From positions 1,116,001 to 1,180,000 of the forward strand of contig CAVOKJ010000002.1 in NCBI GenBank assembly GCA_963696495.1: a DNA stretch of 64,000 bases, written 5' to 3'. Source of the stretch: Bog-756 sp963696495. GTDB lineage: Bacteria > Actinomycetota > Acidimicrobiia > Acidimicrobiales > RAAP-2. The notes beneath the pieces are model-generated. The model did not search any database. It saw only the letters and a program-made list of their open reading frames with translations, and was not told the origin of the DNA. The position numbers and the translations under genes are program-made. Positions 44,339 through 54,114 of this stretch are shown here, one piece after another. Within the stretch, counting starts at the first letter, position 1. The number at the start of each line of letters is the position of its first letter.

Positions 44339-45730
44339 TCAGGTACCGAGCAATCGTGCGATGTCCGCCTGCACCTCGGCCACGTGGGCGGCGAGCGCGG
44401 TGGCGTCCGGTGCCTCGACATTAAGGCGCAGGAGGGGTTCGGTGTTGGAAGGACGCAGGTTGAACCACCAGTCACCCCGGTCCACGGTCAGTCCGTCGAG
44501 CCGGTCGCCGGTCCCGAGTCGGCCGCCGGCCGCCTCGACCTCCTCCGCCATCAGTTCGACGGCCCCGGCCGGATCGTCCACCACCGTGTTGATCTCCCCC
44601 GAGTCGGCGTAGCGCTGGAAGGGTTGGAGCAACTCGGAGAGCGGCTGACCGGTGACGCTCAGGAGCTCGAGCACGACCATCGCCGCGATGATGCCCGAGT
44701 CGGCCCGGTAGTTGTCCCGGAAGTAGTAGTGGCCCGAGTGCTCCCCGCCGAAGATGGCTCCCGTCTCGGCCATGACCGCCTTGATGTAGCTGTGCCCCAC
44801 CTTGGTCCGGATGCCGATGCCGCCCTGCTCGGCGATGACCTCGGGCACGACCCGCGAACAGATGCAGTTGTACAGCACGGTGGAGCCCGGGTGCTTGGCC
44901 AGGATGGCCGACGCCACCAGCGCCGTGGTCAGTGAACCCGACACGGGCTCGGCGCGCTCGTCCACCAGGAAGACACGGTCGGCGTCGCCGTCGAAGGCCA
45001 GTCCGATGTCGGCCGCGCTGGCCAGCACCTCCTTCTTGAGCGAGACCAGGTTCTCCGGCTGGATGGGGTCGGCCGGGTGGTTCGGGAAATTCCCGTCGAG
45101 TTCGGGGAAGAGGATCTCCACCTCGAAGGGCAGGCCCTCGAACACCTTGGGCGCCACGAGCCCACCCATGCCGTTGGCGGTGTCGGCGACGACCCGCAGC
45201 GGTCGTAGGGTGGCGACGTCCACGAACGAGCGGACGTGGTCGGCGTAGGCGTCGAGCACCGAACGCTCGTCCAGCGGGGCCAGCCGGTCCGGGTCGACCG
45301 GTGGAGGGCCGGAGCTCCCCCACTGGTCGAGCAGCGACTCGGCGATGGCCTGGATCTCGTCGAGACCGGTGTCCCGCCCGATGGGCCGCGCCCCCGACTG
45401 GCAGAGCTTCAGTCCGTTGTACCGGGCCGGGTTGTGTGACGCCGTGAACATGGCCCCGGGTGCGTCGAGGCTTCCGGCGGCGAAGTAGAGCAGGTCGGTG
45501 GAGGCCAGGCCGAGATCGGTGACGGCCACGCCCTCGGAGCGGGCGCCGTCGGCGAAGGCCCGGGCGAGCTCCACCCCGGATTCCCGCATGTCGCGGGCGA
45601 CGAGCAGGCGGGGCCCTCCGGTGAAGCGGGCCACCGCCATGCCGATGGCGCGGAATTGCTCGGCGTTGAGCTGGTCGGGGACGACGCCTCGGATGTCATA
45701 CGCCTTGAATACCGCCGAGAGGCTGCCCAT
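44339..45730 (-). CDS. manB: Phosphomannomutase/phosphoglucomutase
   Basis: 463 residues, alpha-D-phosphohexomutase family. The phosphoserine loop is FTASHNPARYNGLK, the metal loop is LAFDGDADRVFLVDE, the sugar-binding loop is FGGEHSGHYYF, and the phosphate-binding loop is LRPSNTEPLLRL. It converts mannose-6-phosphate and/or glucose-6-phosphate to the 1-phosphate. It lies upstream of Trm112 and the isomerase on the same strand. A TAGGAT box lies 9 nt before the ATG at 45730, and a second box (TACAGT) before Trm112 may be an internal promoter. Confidence 0.93.
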   Translation of the reverse strand: MGSLSAVFKAYDIRGVVPDQLNAEQFRAIGMAVARFTGGPRLLVARDMRESGVELARAFADGARSEGVAVTDLGLASTDLLYFAAGSLDAPGAMFTASHNPARYNGLKLCQSGARPIGRDTGLDEIQAIAESLLDQWGSSGPPPVDPDRLAPLDERSVLDAYADHVRSFVDVATLRPLRVVADTANGMGGLVAPKVFEGLPFEVEILFPELDGNFPNHPADPIQPENLVSLKKEVLASAADIGLAFDGDADRVFLVDERAEPVSGSLTTALVASAILAKHPGSTVLYNCICSRVVPEVIAEQGGIGIRTKVGHSYIKAVMAETGAIFGGEHSGHYYFRDNYRADSGIIAAMVVLELLSVTGQPLSELLQPFQRYADSGEINTVVDDPAGAVELMAEEVEAAGGRLGTGDRLDGLTVDRGDWWFNLRPSNTEPLLRLNVEAPDATALAAHVAEVQADIARLLGT

Positions 45731-45739
45731 GGACGGGCC

Positions 45740-45745
45740 ATCCTA
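45740..45745 (-). promoter_or_regulatory. -10 box of the manB cluster
   Basis: TAGGAT on the minus strand, 9 nt before the ATG at 45730. Confidence 0.5.
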
Positions 45746-45856
45746 GTCAGCCCACCCAGGCCCATCACCGGCGAGTCGGTGGTCGGCTGCGGGCGTCGGG
45801 ACCGGGCGTCGGGACCGGGCGCCGGCCGCGGACGCGGCTGTGGCAGGATCGTCGAG

Positions 45857-47431
45857 GTGGCCTCCGTGACCAGATCCCGAGGTGCGGCCGCGTTGGCGGC
45901 ACTGCTGGTGTCGGCCTTCCTGGTTGCGGCGGTGCCGGCCGCGTCGGCACCGGTCGGCCGCCACACTCCGGTGACGGCCCGCGACCTCTCGTCCGGACAG
46001 CCGGTGAGCGACCACTTGGTCGTGGGTTCGGCCGTCGACCCGGCCACCGGCGGCTACTGGGTCGTGGCCTCCGACGGCGGGGTCTTCTCCTTCGACGCGC
46101 CGTTCCACGGGTCGACGGGCGCACTGTCCCTGGTCCGGCCCATCGTCGGCGTGGCGGCGACCCCGGACGGGGGCGGCTACTGGCTGGTGGCCTCGGACGG
46201 CGGGGTGTTCACCTTCGGGGACGCGCCGTTCCACGGCTCGATGGGCGGCAAGCCCCTCAACCGGCCCATCGTGGGCATGGCGACCACCGCCGACGGTGGC
46301 GGCTACTGGCTGGTGGCCTCCGACGGCGGGGTGTTCTCCTTCGGCGACGCGCCGTTCCACGGGTCGATGGGCGGCAAGCCCCTCAACCGGCCCATCGTGG
46401 GCATGGCGACCACCGCCGACGGTGGCGGGTACTGGCTGGTGGCCTCCGACGGCGGGGTGTTCTCCTTCGGCGACGCGCCGTTCGACGGCTCGATGGGCGG
46501 CAAGCCCCTCAACCGGCCCATCGTGGGCATGGCGACCACCGCCGACGGTGGCGGCTACTGGCTGGTGGCCTCGGACGGCGGGGTGTTCACCTTCGGGGAC
46601 GCGCCGTTCGACGGCTCGGCGGTCGGGTCGTTGCGGCGCGCCGCCGTCGGCCTCTCGGCTCCGCCCGCCGGGGGGTACCGGGTGGTCTCGGCCGACGGTT
46701 CGCTCCTCGCCTTCGGGGGCGCCCCACTCGACGGCTCGGTGGACGTCCCACCGCTGGTCGGCGAGACGGTGGCGGTCGACCCCGGCCACGACGGCGGCAA
46801 CGGAGATGACCCGGCGTTCATCGACCAACCGATCGACGGGGGGAACTTCACCGAGCCGTGTGACACGGTGGGCACGGAGACCGCCTCGGGCTACCCGGAG
46901 CACGCCTTCAACTTCGACGTGGCCACCCGGCTGCAGAGCCTGCTGGAGCAGGAGGGGGCCACCGTCGTGCTGACCAGGTCCACCGACACGGGCGTCGGAC
47001 CGTGCGTCAACACCAGGGCCGCCATCGGCAACGACGCCCAGGCGGCGGCGGCTGTGTCCATCCATGCCGACGGCGGCCCGGTCTCCGGTCGGGGCTTCGA
47101 CGTGATCGAGCCGGCACCGGTGGTCAGCCCGATCAGCAACAACACGGCGATCGTCCCCGCCTCGGCCCAACTGGCGGCCGACGTGCGGACCACCTTCGCC
47201 GCCGACACCGGCGAAGCGCCGTCGGACTACTCGGGCACCAACGGCGTCGACGTGCGCGACAACCTCGGCGGCCTCAACCTGACGACCGTGCCCAAGGTGC
47301 TCGTCGAGTGCGCCAACATGCAGAACCCGACCGACGCCGCCCTGACAGAGAGCCCGGCCTGGCGTCAGCTGGCGGCCAACGGACTGGCCGACGGCATCAC
47401 GCGCTTCCTGGAGGCCGAGCAGACCCCCTGA
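45857..47431 (+). CDS. Secreted N-acetylmuramoyl-L-alanine amidase with N-terminal beta-propeller-like repeats
   Basis: 524 residues. Signal peptide at about 1-34. About residues 55-300 hold five 42-residue units of GGYWLVASDGGVFxFGDAPF type plus two degenerate ones (GGYRVVSADGSLLAFGGAPL), probably a propeller or solenoid for wall or surface binding. The C-terminal amidase_3 domain has VAVDPGHDGG (zinc His), YPEHAFNFD (zinc Glu), VSIHADGG (zinc His) and KVLVECANMQN (catalytic Glu). It cleaves the bond between muramic acid and the stem peptide. The GTG at 45857 is the best start for a full signal; a CAGGAT box lies 7 nt upstream. Confidence 0.9.
   Translation: MASVTRSRGAAALAALLVSAFLVAAVPAASAPVGRHTPVTARDLSSGQPVSDHLVVGSAVDPATGGYWVVASDGGVFSFDAPFHGSTGALSLVRPIVGVAATPDGGGYWLVASDGGVFTFGDAPFHGSMGGKPLNRPIVGMATTADGGGYWLVASDGGVFSFGDAPFHGSMGGKPLNRPIVGMATTADGGGYWLVASDGGVFSFGDAPFDGSMGGKPLNRPIVGMATTADGGGYWLVASDGGVFTFGDAPFDGSAVGSLRRAAVGLSAPPAGGYRVVSADGSLLAFGGAPLDGSVDVPPLVGETVAVDPGHDGGNGDDPAFIDQPIDGGNFTEPCDTVGTETASGYPEHAFNFDVATRLQSLLEQEGATVVLTRSTDTGVGPCVNTRAAIGNDAQAAAAVSIHADGGPVSGRGFDVIEPAPVVSPISNNTAIVPASAQLAADVRTTFAADTGEAPSDYSGTNGVDVRDNLGGLNLTTVPKVLVECANMQNPTDAALTESPAWRQLAANGLADGITRFLEAEQTP
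46015..46755 (+). repeat. 126-bp tandem coding repeats in the amidase gene
   Basis: At least four copies of a 126-bp (42-codon) unit are nearly identical in DNA. The block beginning gtgggcatggcgaccaccgc, for example, recurs at 126-bp intervals from about 46270 to 46530. Outer copies are diverged. Confidence 0.85.
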
Positions 47432-47446
47432 GCGACCGGTGGGCCG

Positions 47447-47463
47447 GGCGGTCGGTGACCGCC
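47447..47463. terminator. Hairpin between amidase and LON-domain genes
   Basis: Perfect stem GGCGGTC / GACCGCC with a GGT loop between convergent stops. Confidence 0.45.
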
Positions 47464-47476
47464 ATTGGCCGGGCGC

Positions 47477-48106
47477 TCACCCGTCCGCGCCGCCGGCCAG
47501 GAGGCCGATCACATCCTCGGCCATGGCGTCGCACAGGCCGGTCAGCAGTCCCATCTGCTCGTCGAGCCGGGAGGCGGCCAGCAGCTGCTGGCGGTCGACC
47601 AGGTTGAGGGGGGCCAGCTCGCACAGCCGCCAGCCCACCACCTCGGCCGGGCCCGACAGGTCGAGGTCGTGGGGAAGGGCGGGGACGTCGCCCAGCTCCG
47701 AGAGCAACGAGCGGAGCCGGCGGACGGCGAGCTCGGCCGTGCCGGTCGCCTCCGTGTCGCTCGTGCCGTGCCCCAACGTGAGCTCCTCGACCTCGGCCCG
47801 CGGATAGGGGGCGTCCTCCAGCCACGAGGTCACCCGCACCCGACCCGTGCCGTAGGCGACCACCAGCATCCGACCGTCCTCCAGCTCGCTCATGCGGGAG
47901 ATCCGGGCCACCGTGCCGATGTCGACCCGCTGGTCGCCGCCACCGACCTCGGACCCCCGGGCGATGAGGACGACGCCGAACTCGCCGTCACCGTCGAGGC
48001 ATTCGGCCATCAGCGTGCGGTACCGCTCCTCGAACACGTGGAGGGGTAGCCCGGCCTGGGGGAACAGCACCGTCGAGAGGGGGAACATCCCCAGGGTCCG
48101 GCTCAT
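47477..48106 (-). CDS. LON N-terminal-type substrate-binding domain protein
   Basis: 209 residues. MFPLSTVLFPQAGLPLHVFEERYRTL is the classic opening of the Lon N-domain, followed by GEFGVVLIARGSEVGG and DIGTVARISRMSELEDGRML. There is no ATPase or protease domain, so this is one of the stand-alone LON-domain proteins, whose role is unclear; substrate delivery or peptide binding has been proposed. The ATG at 48106 is 13 nt after the stop of the GT-C-like gene, so it closes the operon started by the CPBP protease gene. Confidence 0.9.
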   Translation of the reverse strand: MSRTLGMFPLSTVLFPQAGLPLHVFEERYRTLMAECLDGDGEFGVVLIARGSEVGGGDQRVDIGTVARISRMSELEDGRMLVVAYGTGRVRVTSWLEDAPYPRAEVEELTLGHGTSDTEATGTAELAVRRLRSLLSELGDVPALPHDLDLSGPAEVVGWRLCELAPLNLVDRQQLLAASRLDEQMGLLTGLCDAMAEDVIGLLAGGADG

Positions 48107-48119
48107 CGCACCGTCGTGC

Positions 48120-50615
48120 TCACGCGCCGGGCGCCGCACCGGCGGTCGACCGCCGGCGTCGCCGGGCCCGACGTCCGGCGACGGCCACCGCCACCGCCGC
48201 CACCAGCGCCGCCAGCGTGATGAGCTCCCCCACCCGCTGCGCACCGGAGCTGCCGTAGGTGAGGGTCACCTCGTGGCTGGTCGGCACCACCACCATCAGG
48301 TTCGGTGCCACCCGCCAGGGCCCCTCGGCCCCGGTGGCCGCCCAGTTCGGGAAGTAGGACACCTTGACCTCGACCGGCGTGCCCACCCGGTCGACGTGGA
48401 ACGAGATCGAGCTGTCCGTCTGGGTGACGGCCGAGACCACCGTCTTCGGCTCGGCCACCGCATCCGGACGGGTCACCGACGGCGACACCCGCTCCCAGGA
48501 GGCCGGTCCATCGGCGGCGGGCACCACGCCCCACTGGCTCGGATCGTCGTACCAGCTCACCGCCGGGGCGAGCCAACTGCTCTGGGCGGGCCCGACCCCC
48601 TTCCACACCACCGGCCGGTCGGCCAGAGGCTGCACCACCGACGAGTCCGACACCGCGTAGACCTTCCATGTCGTGTCCAGCGTCTCGCCGTTGTACGAGG
48701 TGTCCCACGGCCCGGTGGAGGCGATCTGGGTCAGGGCCGGGTCGGCCGAGGCGGCCTGCTCGACGGTGGCCGACGAGGCCAGGAAGTACTTCACGCCGAG
48801 CTGTTGGAGGTGCTCGATGCCGAGCGGGACGTTGAGCCCGCCGTAGGGAAGCCCCACCACCGCGTCCGAGGGATTCACCGACAGCTCGTTCTGGTTGATG
48901 AAGTGGAACGGCGTCGTCGTCGACGACTCGAAGAGCAGTCCCTCCATCGAGTCGACGCAGCCGTTGGTCCAGTAGGGCAGGAGCATGAGGGACATAGTCG
49001 TGCCGAACCGGTTGAGCGAGGGGTCGTACTCCCACATGGCCCGGCCACAGCCGTTGGCCGCGCCGACCTTGGCCATCATCTGGATCACCGCCCGGTACTC
49101 GGGGTAGTCCGGCTTCTGCTGGTAGCCCGAATAGTTCCACTCGGCCCAGGCACTCGGCTGGTCGGCCCCCACGGTGATGCCGATCGAGCTGAGGGTCGCG
49201 GCCGGCAGCACCATCGGCGGTACGACGGCCAGGCAGACCGCGGCCAGCGCCACGATCGGGCCGACCACCGACCCCGGTGGGTTCCCGTCGGGCGTCGGCC
49301 GACGGAACCGGCTGATGCGGTCCCCGGGCCGCCAGGCGATGCCGGCGGCGCCCATGACACGCCCCCGGACCACCTCCACCCAGAGTTCGAGCCGCCGGCG
49401 CCGGTTCCACCGGGCCAGGCCGGCCACGCACTCGGCCAGGGCGTACCCGGCCATGAGGTAGAGGCAGAGGAACCAGAAGGGGAGGAAGCGGGCGTTGTAG
49501 AGCTTGTTGGCCGGGTCGAGGCAGACGGCGGCGGCGGAGATACCGGCCATCACGGCCAGGAAGAGCGCCACCCGGTTGCGCCGGACCACCATGGCCACGA
49601 GCCCCACCACGTCGGCGGCGAGGACCCACCGGGCCGAACCCGGGAACAGCAGGTGGGGGAAGCCGAGCACCTTGGTGTACCCCATGTTGGTCGTGTAGGC
49701 CTCCTCGGTGGCGAAGGGGACCAGCCACCACGCGGCGAGGCCCGCCCCGATGGCACCGACCACCACCGCCCAGGTCAGCCGACGGGTCCAGCGCCGGCGG
49801 GCCGCCGCGGCCGCCCGTCCGATCCGGCTGCCGCGGACCAGGTCGGCGTCGAGGAGGAGCCACACCACGGCCCCGGCCGCGGCGAACAGGGCGGGCAGCA
49901 GATGGCAGAGCAGGGTGACGGCGAACAGCACGGCGGCCAGGGCGCGGTGCCGGCCGGTCCGCAGCCCGGCGGCGAAGACCCCGAGGAACAGCAGGGCGAA
50001 GGAGAGGCTCAGCGAGAACGAGTACTCGCCGGCCAACGTGGACAGGATGTTGCCCCCGTAGATGGAGAAGCTCGGCTCGAAGAGGAAGGGCAGTGTGGCG
50101 GCGGCCAGGCAGCCCGGGCCCGGGTCGCGCAGGCCCGCCAGCCGGCCGAAGGCCCAGGCACACACGGGCAGGGTGAGCGTGCCGAGCACCGTCACGAGCT
50201 TGAAGGCGACGTCGTAGGAGACCACGGCGTTGAACAGGACCGTGATCAGCCCGGGAAGCGGGAAGTAGAAGGTGTAGAGGGGGAACCCGTCGTACCAGTC
50301 GGGGTCCCACCCCGTGAGCTGGCCGTGGGTCAGCAGCTGGGACTTCAAGAACGCCGGCAGCATGACGTGGGCGCCGGTGTCGCCCCCGGCCGTGGTCGTG
50401 TTGGCCATCAGCAGGGAGGGATGCAGCTGGCTCAGCGCCACCACTGTGACGCCGGCCACCACCACGAGGTTGGCCCACCCCGGCCAGGCCGACCGGCGAC
50501 CCAGACGGCGGAGCAGGCCGGGTTCCTCCCCGGGTCGCCGAGGTCCGACGTCGGGTGACGCCTCGGCCGGCCGGGCCTCGCCGGGGGGCGCGGTCGTGTC
50601 GGTGGGCGCGGTCAT
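48120..50615 (-). CDS. Polytopic membrane protein, GT-C-like (PTPS-related domain)
   Basis: 831 residues with about 11 to 13 membrane helices in the first two-thirds and an extracytoplasmic C-terminal domain closed by one last helix and an Arg-rich tail. The first loop carries TAGGDTGAHVMLPAFLKS and WDPDWYDGFPLYTFYFP, typical of PTPS-related membrane proteins and GT-C glycosyltransferases that use lipid-linked sugars. Catalysis is probably by acidic residues in the first loop. The acceptor is unknown; envelope polysaccharide or glycolipid is likely. The ATG at 50615 lies one base after the CPBP stop. Confidence 0.8.
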   Translation of the reverse strand: MTAPTDTTAPPGEARPAEASPDVGPRRPGEEPGLLRRLGRRSAWPGWANLVVVAGVTVVALSQLHPSLLMANTTTAGGDTGAHVMLPAFLKSQLLTHGQLTGWDPDWYDGFPLYTFYFPLPGLITVLFNAVVSYDVAFKLVTVLGTLTLPVCAWAFGRLAGLRDPGPGCLAAATLPFLFEPSFSIYGGNILSTLAGEYSFSLSLSFALLFLGVFAAGLRTGRHRALAAVLFAVTLLCHLLPALFAAAGAVVWLLLDADLVRGSRIGRAAAAARRRWTRRLTWAVVVGAIGAGLAAWWLVPFATEEAYTTNMGYTKVLGFPHLLFPGSARWVLAADVVGLVAMVVRRNRVALFLAVMAGISAAAVCLDPANKLYNARFLPFWFLCLYLMAGYALAECVAGLARWNRRRRLELWVEVVRGRVMGAAGIAWRPGDRISRFRRPTPDGNPPGSVVGPIVALAAVCLAVVPPMVLPAATLSSIGITVGADQPSAWAEWNYSGYQQKPDYPEYRAVIQMMAKVGAANGCGRAMWEYDPSLNRFGTTMSLMLLPYWTNGCVDSMEGLLFESSTTTPFHFINQNELSVNPSDAVVGLPYGGLNVPLGIEHLQQLGVKYFLASSATVEQAASADPALTQIASTGPWDTSYNGETLDTTWKVYAVSDSSVVQPLADRPVVWKGVGPAQSSWLAPAVSWYDDPSQWGVVPAADGPASWERVSPSVTRPDAVAEPKTVVSAVTQTDSSISFHVDRVGTPVEVKVSYFPNWAATGAEGPWRVAPNLMVVVPTSHEVTLTYGSSGAQRVGELITLAALVAAVAVAVAGRRARRRRRSTAGAAPGA

Positions 50616-50616
50616 C

Positions 50617-51663
50617 TCAGAACAGCACCCCGTTGCCGAGGGCCAGGGGCGCCACCACCGCGGCGGCCACCGCCACCAGGTTGAACGTGGCGTGGGCGAC
50701 CATGTTCATGCCCAGCCGACCGGTCCGGTAGGAGACGACCGAGAGGATGATCCCGAAGATGGCCAGCCCCAGGAGCTGGAGCGACTCGGCGTGGGCGAGG
50801 CCGAAGAGCACGCCCGTCACGATCACCGCCAGGGTCGGCCCCACCCAGCCGCCGACGTTCCCGAACAGCCGGGCGAGCGACCGCAGCAGCACCCCCCGGA
50901 AGAACAGCTCCTCGAAGAAGGGCGCCCCGAGCACGGTGAGCACGGCGATGATGAAGAACGACGTGCCGTGGGACCCGCCGGTCAGGCGCTGGCTCGGTGC
51001 GTCGAACTTCTGGTTGAAGTCGTGGACGTGGTGGGAGATGGGGATGTAGATGAGCGCCACCAGGAATTGGCCGCCCACCCCGATCGGGATCCCGACGAGG
51101 TCGATCCGGCGGAAGCGGAGCCCGAGGTCCCGCGGGAAGCTGTTGGTGCCCTTGACGCCGGTGGCCAGCCAGGCCGAACCGAAGAACCCGGCCCACAGTC
51201 CGAGCAGGGTGGAGACGATGTACCAGGTGGGAGGCTCGCTCAGTCGGGCGATGGCGGTGAGCGAGCTGGTGTCGCCGCTGACGGCGGCGGCGAGCGCGGC
51301 GAACACGGCGGCGACCACCTGGCCCCCGAGGAACCCCAGCGCGGCGAAGAGCAGCCACATCCACGCCGACGGCCGTCCGTCCGGCGCCCCACCGGCGGCG
51401 AGCTGGAGACCGAGCGACACGTCGCCGTCCCCCGGCGGCACGGCGGCCGCCGACCCGTCGTCGGGGCCTCCCGATACCGCCGCGGTGGCGGCCGGTTCCC
51501 ATCCTGGCGGTGGCGCCGTCGGGGGCGGGGGCGCCCAACCGGGTGGCGGGGGGACGGGCGCTCCCACCGCCGGACGGGACTGGCCCGCCGTCCCCTCGGG
51601 CCCCTCGGGCCCGTCGGCGCCCGGGACGCGGCGGCCCGCACTGGATTCGGACCGCTCGATCAC
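50617..51663 (-). CDS. CPBP family intramembrane metalloprotease
   Basis: 348 residues. A cytosolic, Pro-rich N-terminus of about 70 residues (many PPP runs) is followed by about eight helices. The CPBP/Abi motifs are EELFFRGVLLRSL (EExxxR), VLFGLAHAESLQLL (FxxxH) and MVAHATFNLVAV (HxxxN). Such proteins cleave within membranes or process peptides and prenylated proteins. The start is GTG at 51663. A TAACGT box lies 6 nt upstream, so the transcript is probably leaderless. First gene of the CPBP, GT-C-like, LON operon and divergent from ftsH. Confidence 0.88.
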   Translation of the reverse strand: MIERSESSAGRRVPGADGPEGPEGTAGQSRPAVGAPVPPPPGWAPPPPTAPPPGWEPAATAAVSGGPDDGSAAAVPPGDGDVSLGLQLAAGGAPDGRPSAWMWLLFAALGFLGGQVVAAVFAALAAAVSGDTSSLTAIARLSEPPTWYIVSTLLGLWAGFFGSAWLATGVKGTNSFPRDLGLRFRRIDLVGIPIGVGGQFLVALIYIPISHHVHDFNQKFDAPSQRLTGGSHGTSFFIIAVLTVLGAPFFEELFFRGVLLRSLARLFGNVGGWVGPTLAVIVTGVLFGLAHAESLQLLGLAIFGIILSVVSYRTGRLGMNMVAHATFNLVAVAAAVVAPLALGNGVLF

Positions 51664-51669
51664 CCTCCC

Positions 51670-51757
51670 ACGTTACCGAGGCGTGGGTCGCCGCAGGCGG
51701 CGGGCCGGGGTGGGCGGGGGCGCCGATGCCTCAAACGCCCGCTCGGGCGCATAGCAT
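51670..51757. promoter_or_regulatory. Divergent -10 boxes of the CPBP operon and ftsH
   Basis: Minus strand TAACGT (51675-51670) lies 6 nt before the CPBP GTG. Plus strand TAGCAT (51752-51757) lies 6 nt before the ftsH GTG. Confidence 0.5.
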
Positions 51758-51763
51758 GACGGG

Positions 51764-54067
51764 GTGACTCCGCCCAACCCCAACGTGCCTGGTGGGCCGC
51801 CGCCCGCCGGTGGCCCCGGCCAGGAAGCCCCCGGCCAGAACAAGAACCGCATGGTCCTCTATGTGGTGATCCTGGTGGCGGTCATCGCGGTGCTGATCGT
51901 CCCGAACCTGGTGAACAAGGCGAAGACCAACACCCTCACCTACAACACCTTCCTCAGCGACATCCAGGGCAAGCAGATCAAGAACGCCACCGTCGACCTG
52001 TCCACCGGGGTGATCACCGGCGACCTGGCCAACGGCGGGACCTTCACCGTCAACGGTCCCAACCCGATCATCGACTCGGAGATCAACGCCCTCAAGCCGC
52101 TCGGGTCGAACTACCACCTCACCCCCGGCACCACGAACCCGCTCGTCGGGATCCTGCTCGAGTGGGTCCTGCCGTTCGCCATCCTGGGCGGCATCTTCTT
52201 CTACATCAGCCGAAAGGCACAGGGTCAAATGGGAAGCATCATGTCCATCGGCCGTTCGAAGGCCAAGCTCTACTCCACCGAACGGCCCTCGACGACGTTC
52301 GACGACGTCGCCGGCTACGACGGGGTCAAGCTGGAGATCAGCGAGGTGGTCGACTTCCTGAAGACGCCGGCCCGGTTCAAGGAGATCGGGGCGCGCATCC
52401 CCAAGGGGATCCTGCTCGTCGGCCCCCCGGGCACGGGCAAGACCCTCCTGGCCCGGGCCGTGGCCGGCGAGGCCGGCGTGCCCTTCATGTCGGTCAGCGG
52501 CTCGGACTTCATGGAGATGTTCGTGGGCGTGGGGGCCAGCCGGGTCCGCGACCTGTTCGCCACCGCCCGCAAGCAGGCCCCGGCCATCGTCTTCATCGAC
52601 GAGATCGACTCCATCGGACGCAAGCGCGGCGCCGGGCTCGGTGGCGGCCACGACGAGCGGGAGCAGACGCTCAACCAGATGCTGTCGGAGATGGACGGGT
52701 TCGACCCGACCGAGGGCATCGTGGTGATGGCGGCCACCAACCGTCCCGACATCCTGGACGCGGCCATCCTGCGGCCGGGGCGCTTCGACCGCCAGATCGT
52801 CGTCCCCCTCCCGGACCTCGACGAGCGCCTGCCCATCCTGCAGGTGCACTGCAAGGACAAGCGGGTCGACCCCACCGTCGACCTCGGGACGGTGGCACGG
52901 GGAACGCCCGGGATGAGCGGGGCCGATCTGGCCAACCTGGTCAACGAGGCCGCCCTGCACGCCGTGCGGCGCGGGTCGAAGGTCATCCAGAACGTCGACT
53001 TCGAGGCCTCGCGGGACCGGGTGCTGATGGGCCAACGTCGCGAGAGCCTGGTGCTCTCCGGCGCCGAGAAGGAGCGGGTGGCGTTCCACGAGGGCGGCCA
53101 TGCCGTGCTGGCGTACGTGCTGCCCGAGGCCGACCCCGTCCACAAGGTCACCATCCTCCCCACCGGCATGGCGCTGGGCGTGACGATGCAGCTGCCCATG
53201 GAGGAGCGTCACATCCACCCCCGCCAGCACATCGAGGACTCCCTGGCGGTGCGCATGGGCGGCCGGGCCGCCGAGCTCCTCGTCTACGGCGACCTGTCCA
53301 CCGGGGCCAGCAACGACCTGGTCGGCAATACCGAGCTGGCCCGCAAGATGGTCCGCGAATGGGGGATGAGCGACAAGATCGGCCCGATGGCCTGGGGATC
53401 GCAGGGACAGGTGTTCCTCGGTGAGGACCTCATGCACACCCGCGACTACTCCGAGCACACCAGCCAGATCATCGACGACGAGGTGGAGATCATCCTGCGC
53501 GAGCAGGAGCAGCGGGCCCTCGAGGTGCTCGCCCGTCACCGCGGCGGGCTGGATGCCGTGGCCCGCGCCCTCCTCGACGAGGAGACCATCGACGGGGAGA
53601 TGGTGGGCCACCTGGTGGACACCGCCTATGGGCGGCCGGTCCACGAGCACGGGGTCAAGACGGTGCCCCCGATCTTCGTCGCCTCCCAGCACGGACCCAC
53701 CGGATCGGACGACGCCGACGGGCCTCCCGAGCAGGGTGACGGAGCGTCGGACGGCATCGCCACGGGCACGACGACCGACGGCCCAGCCGCTGCGGACCCG
53801 GCGACCGGGACCCGCCGGCCCGAGCCCGAACCCGTCGACTCCGAGGTGTCCGGGGCCAGCCATGCCGCCGGCCAGCCGTCGCCCACCCAGCCGGCGGAGC
53901 CGTCCGCGGGCAACGACGGTCGTGCCGGCGCCGAACCATGGCCGCCCCCGCCGCCGAACGGGCACCGACCCCAGGCCCAGTCGCCCCTGCCGGCCAAGCC
54001 CGCCCCGAGCCACTGGCCGAAGCAGTCGCCCTGGCCACCCCCACCCCCACCCCCTGCCTCGCGGTAG
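51764..54067 (+). CDS. ftsH: ATP-dependent zinc metalloprotease FtsH
   Basis: 767 residues, membrane-bound AAA+ protease for quality control of membrane proteins. Two helices flank a small external domain (LYVVILVAVIAVLIVPNLV and LVGILLEWVLPFAILGGIFF). The AAA module has GPPGTGKTLLARAVAGEAG, the pore loop FMEMFVGVGA, VFIDEIDSIG and the second region of homology ATNRPDILDAAILRPGRFDR. The zinc site is HEGGH at about residues 442-446. The last 150 residues are Pro/Gly/Asp-rich and disordered. The GTG at 51764 fits a TAGCAT box 6 nt away. The usual tilS-hpt and folE neighbours are absent here. Confidence 0.97.
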   Translation: MTPPNPNVPGGPPPAGGPGQEAPGQNKNRMVLYVVILVAVIAVLIVPNLVNKAKTNTLTYNTFLSDIQGKQIKNATVDLSTGVITGDLANGGTFTVNGPNPIIDSEINALKPLGSNYHLTPGTTNPLVGILLEWVLPFAILGGIFFYISRKAQGQMGSIMSIGRSKAKLYSTERPSTTFDDVAGYDGVKLEISEVVDFLKTPARFKEIGARIPKGILLVGPPGTGKTLLARAVAGEAGVPFMSVSGSDFMEMFVGVGASRVRDLFATARKQAPAIVFIDEIDSIGRKRGAGLGGGHDEREQTLNQMLSEMDGFDPTEGIVVMAATNRPDILDAAILRPGRFDRQIVVPLPDLDERLPILQVHCKDKRVDPTVDLGTVARGTPGMSGADLANLVNEAALHAVRRGSKVIQNVDFEASRDRVLMGQRRESLVLSGAEKERVAFHEGGHAVLAYVLPEADPVHKVTILPTGMALGVTMQLPMEERHIHPRQHIEDSLAVRMGGRAAELLVYGDLSTGASNDLVGNTELARKMVREWGMSDKIGPMAWGSQGQVFLGEDLMHTRDYSEHTSQIIDDEVEIILREQEQRALEVLARHRGGLDAVARALLDEETIDGEMVGHLVDTAYGRPVHEHGVKTVPPIFVASQHGPTGSDDADGPPEQGDGASDGIATGTTTDGPAAADPATGTRRPEPEPVDSEVSGASHAAGQPSPTQPAEPSAGNDGRAGAEPWPPPPPNGHRPQAQSPLPAKPAPSHWPKQSPWPPPPPPPASR

Positions 54068-54114
54068 CAGGGGTGACGCCGTAGCGCGGTAGCGACCGAT
54101 CGGGGCCGGCCGGA

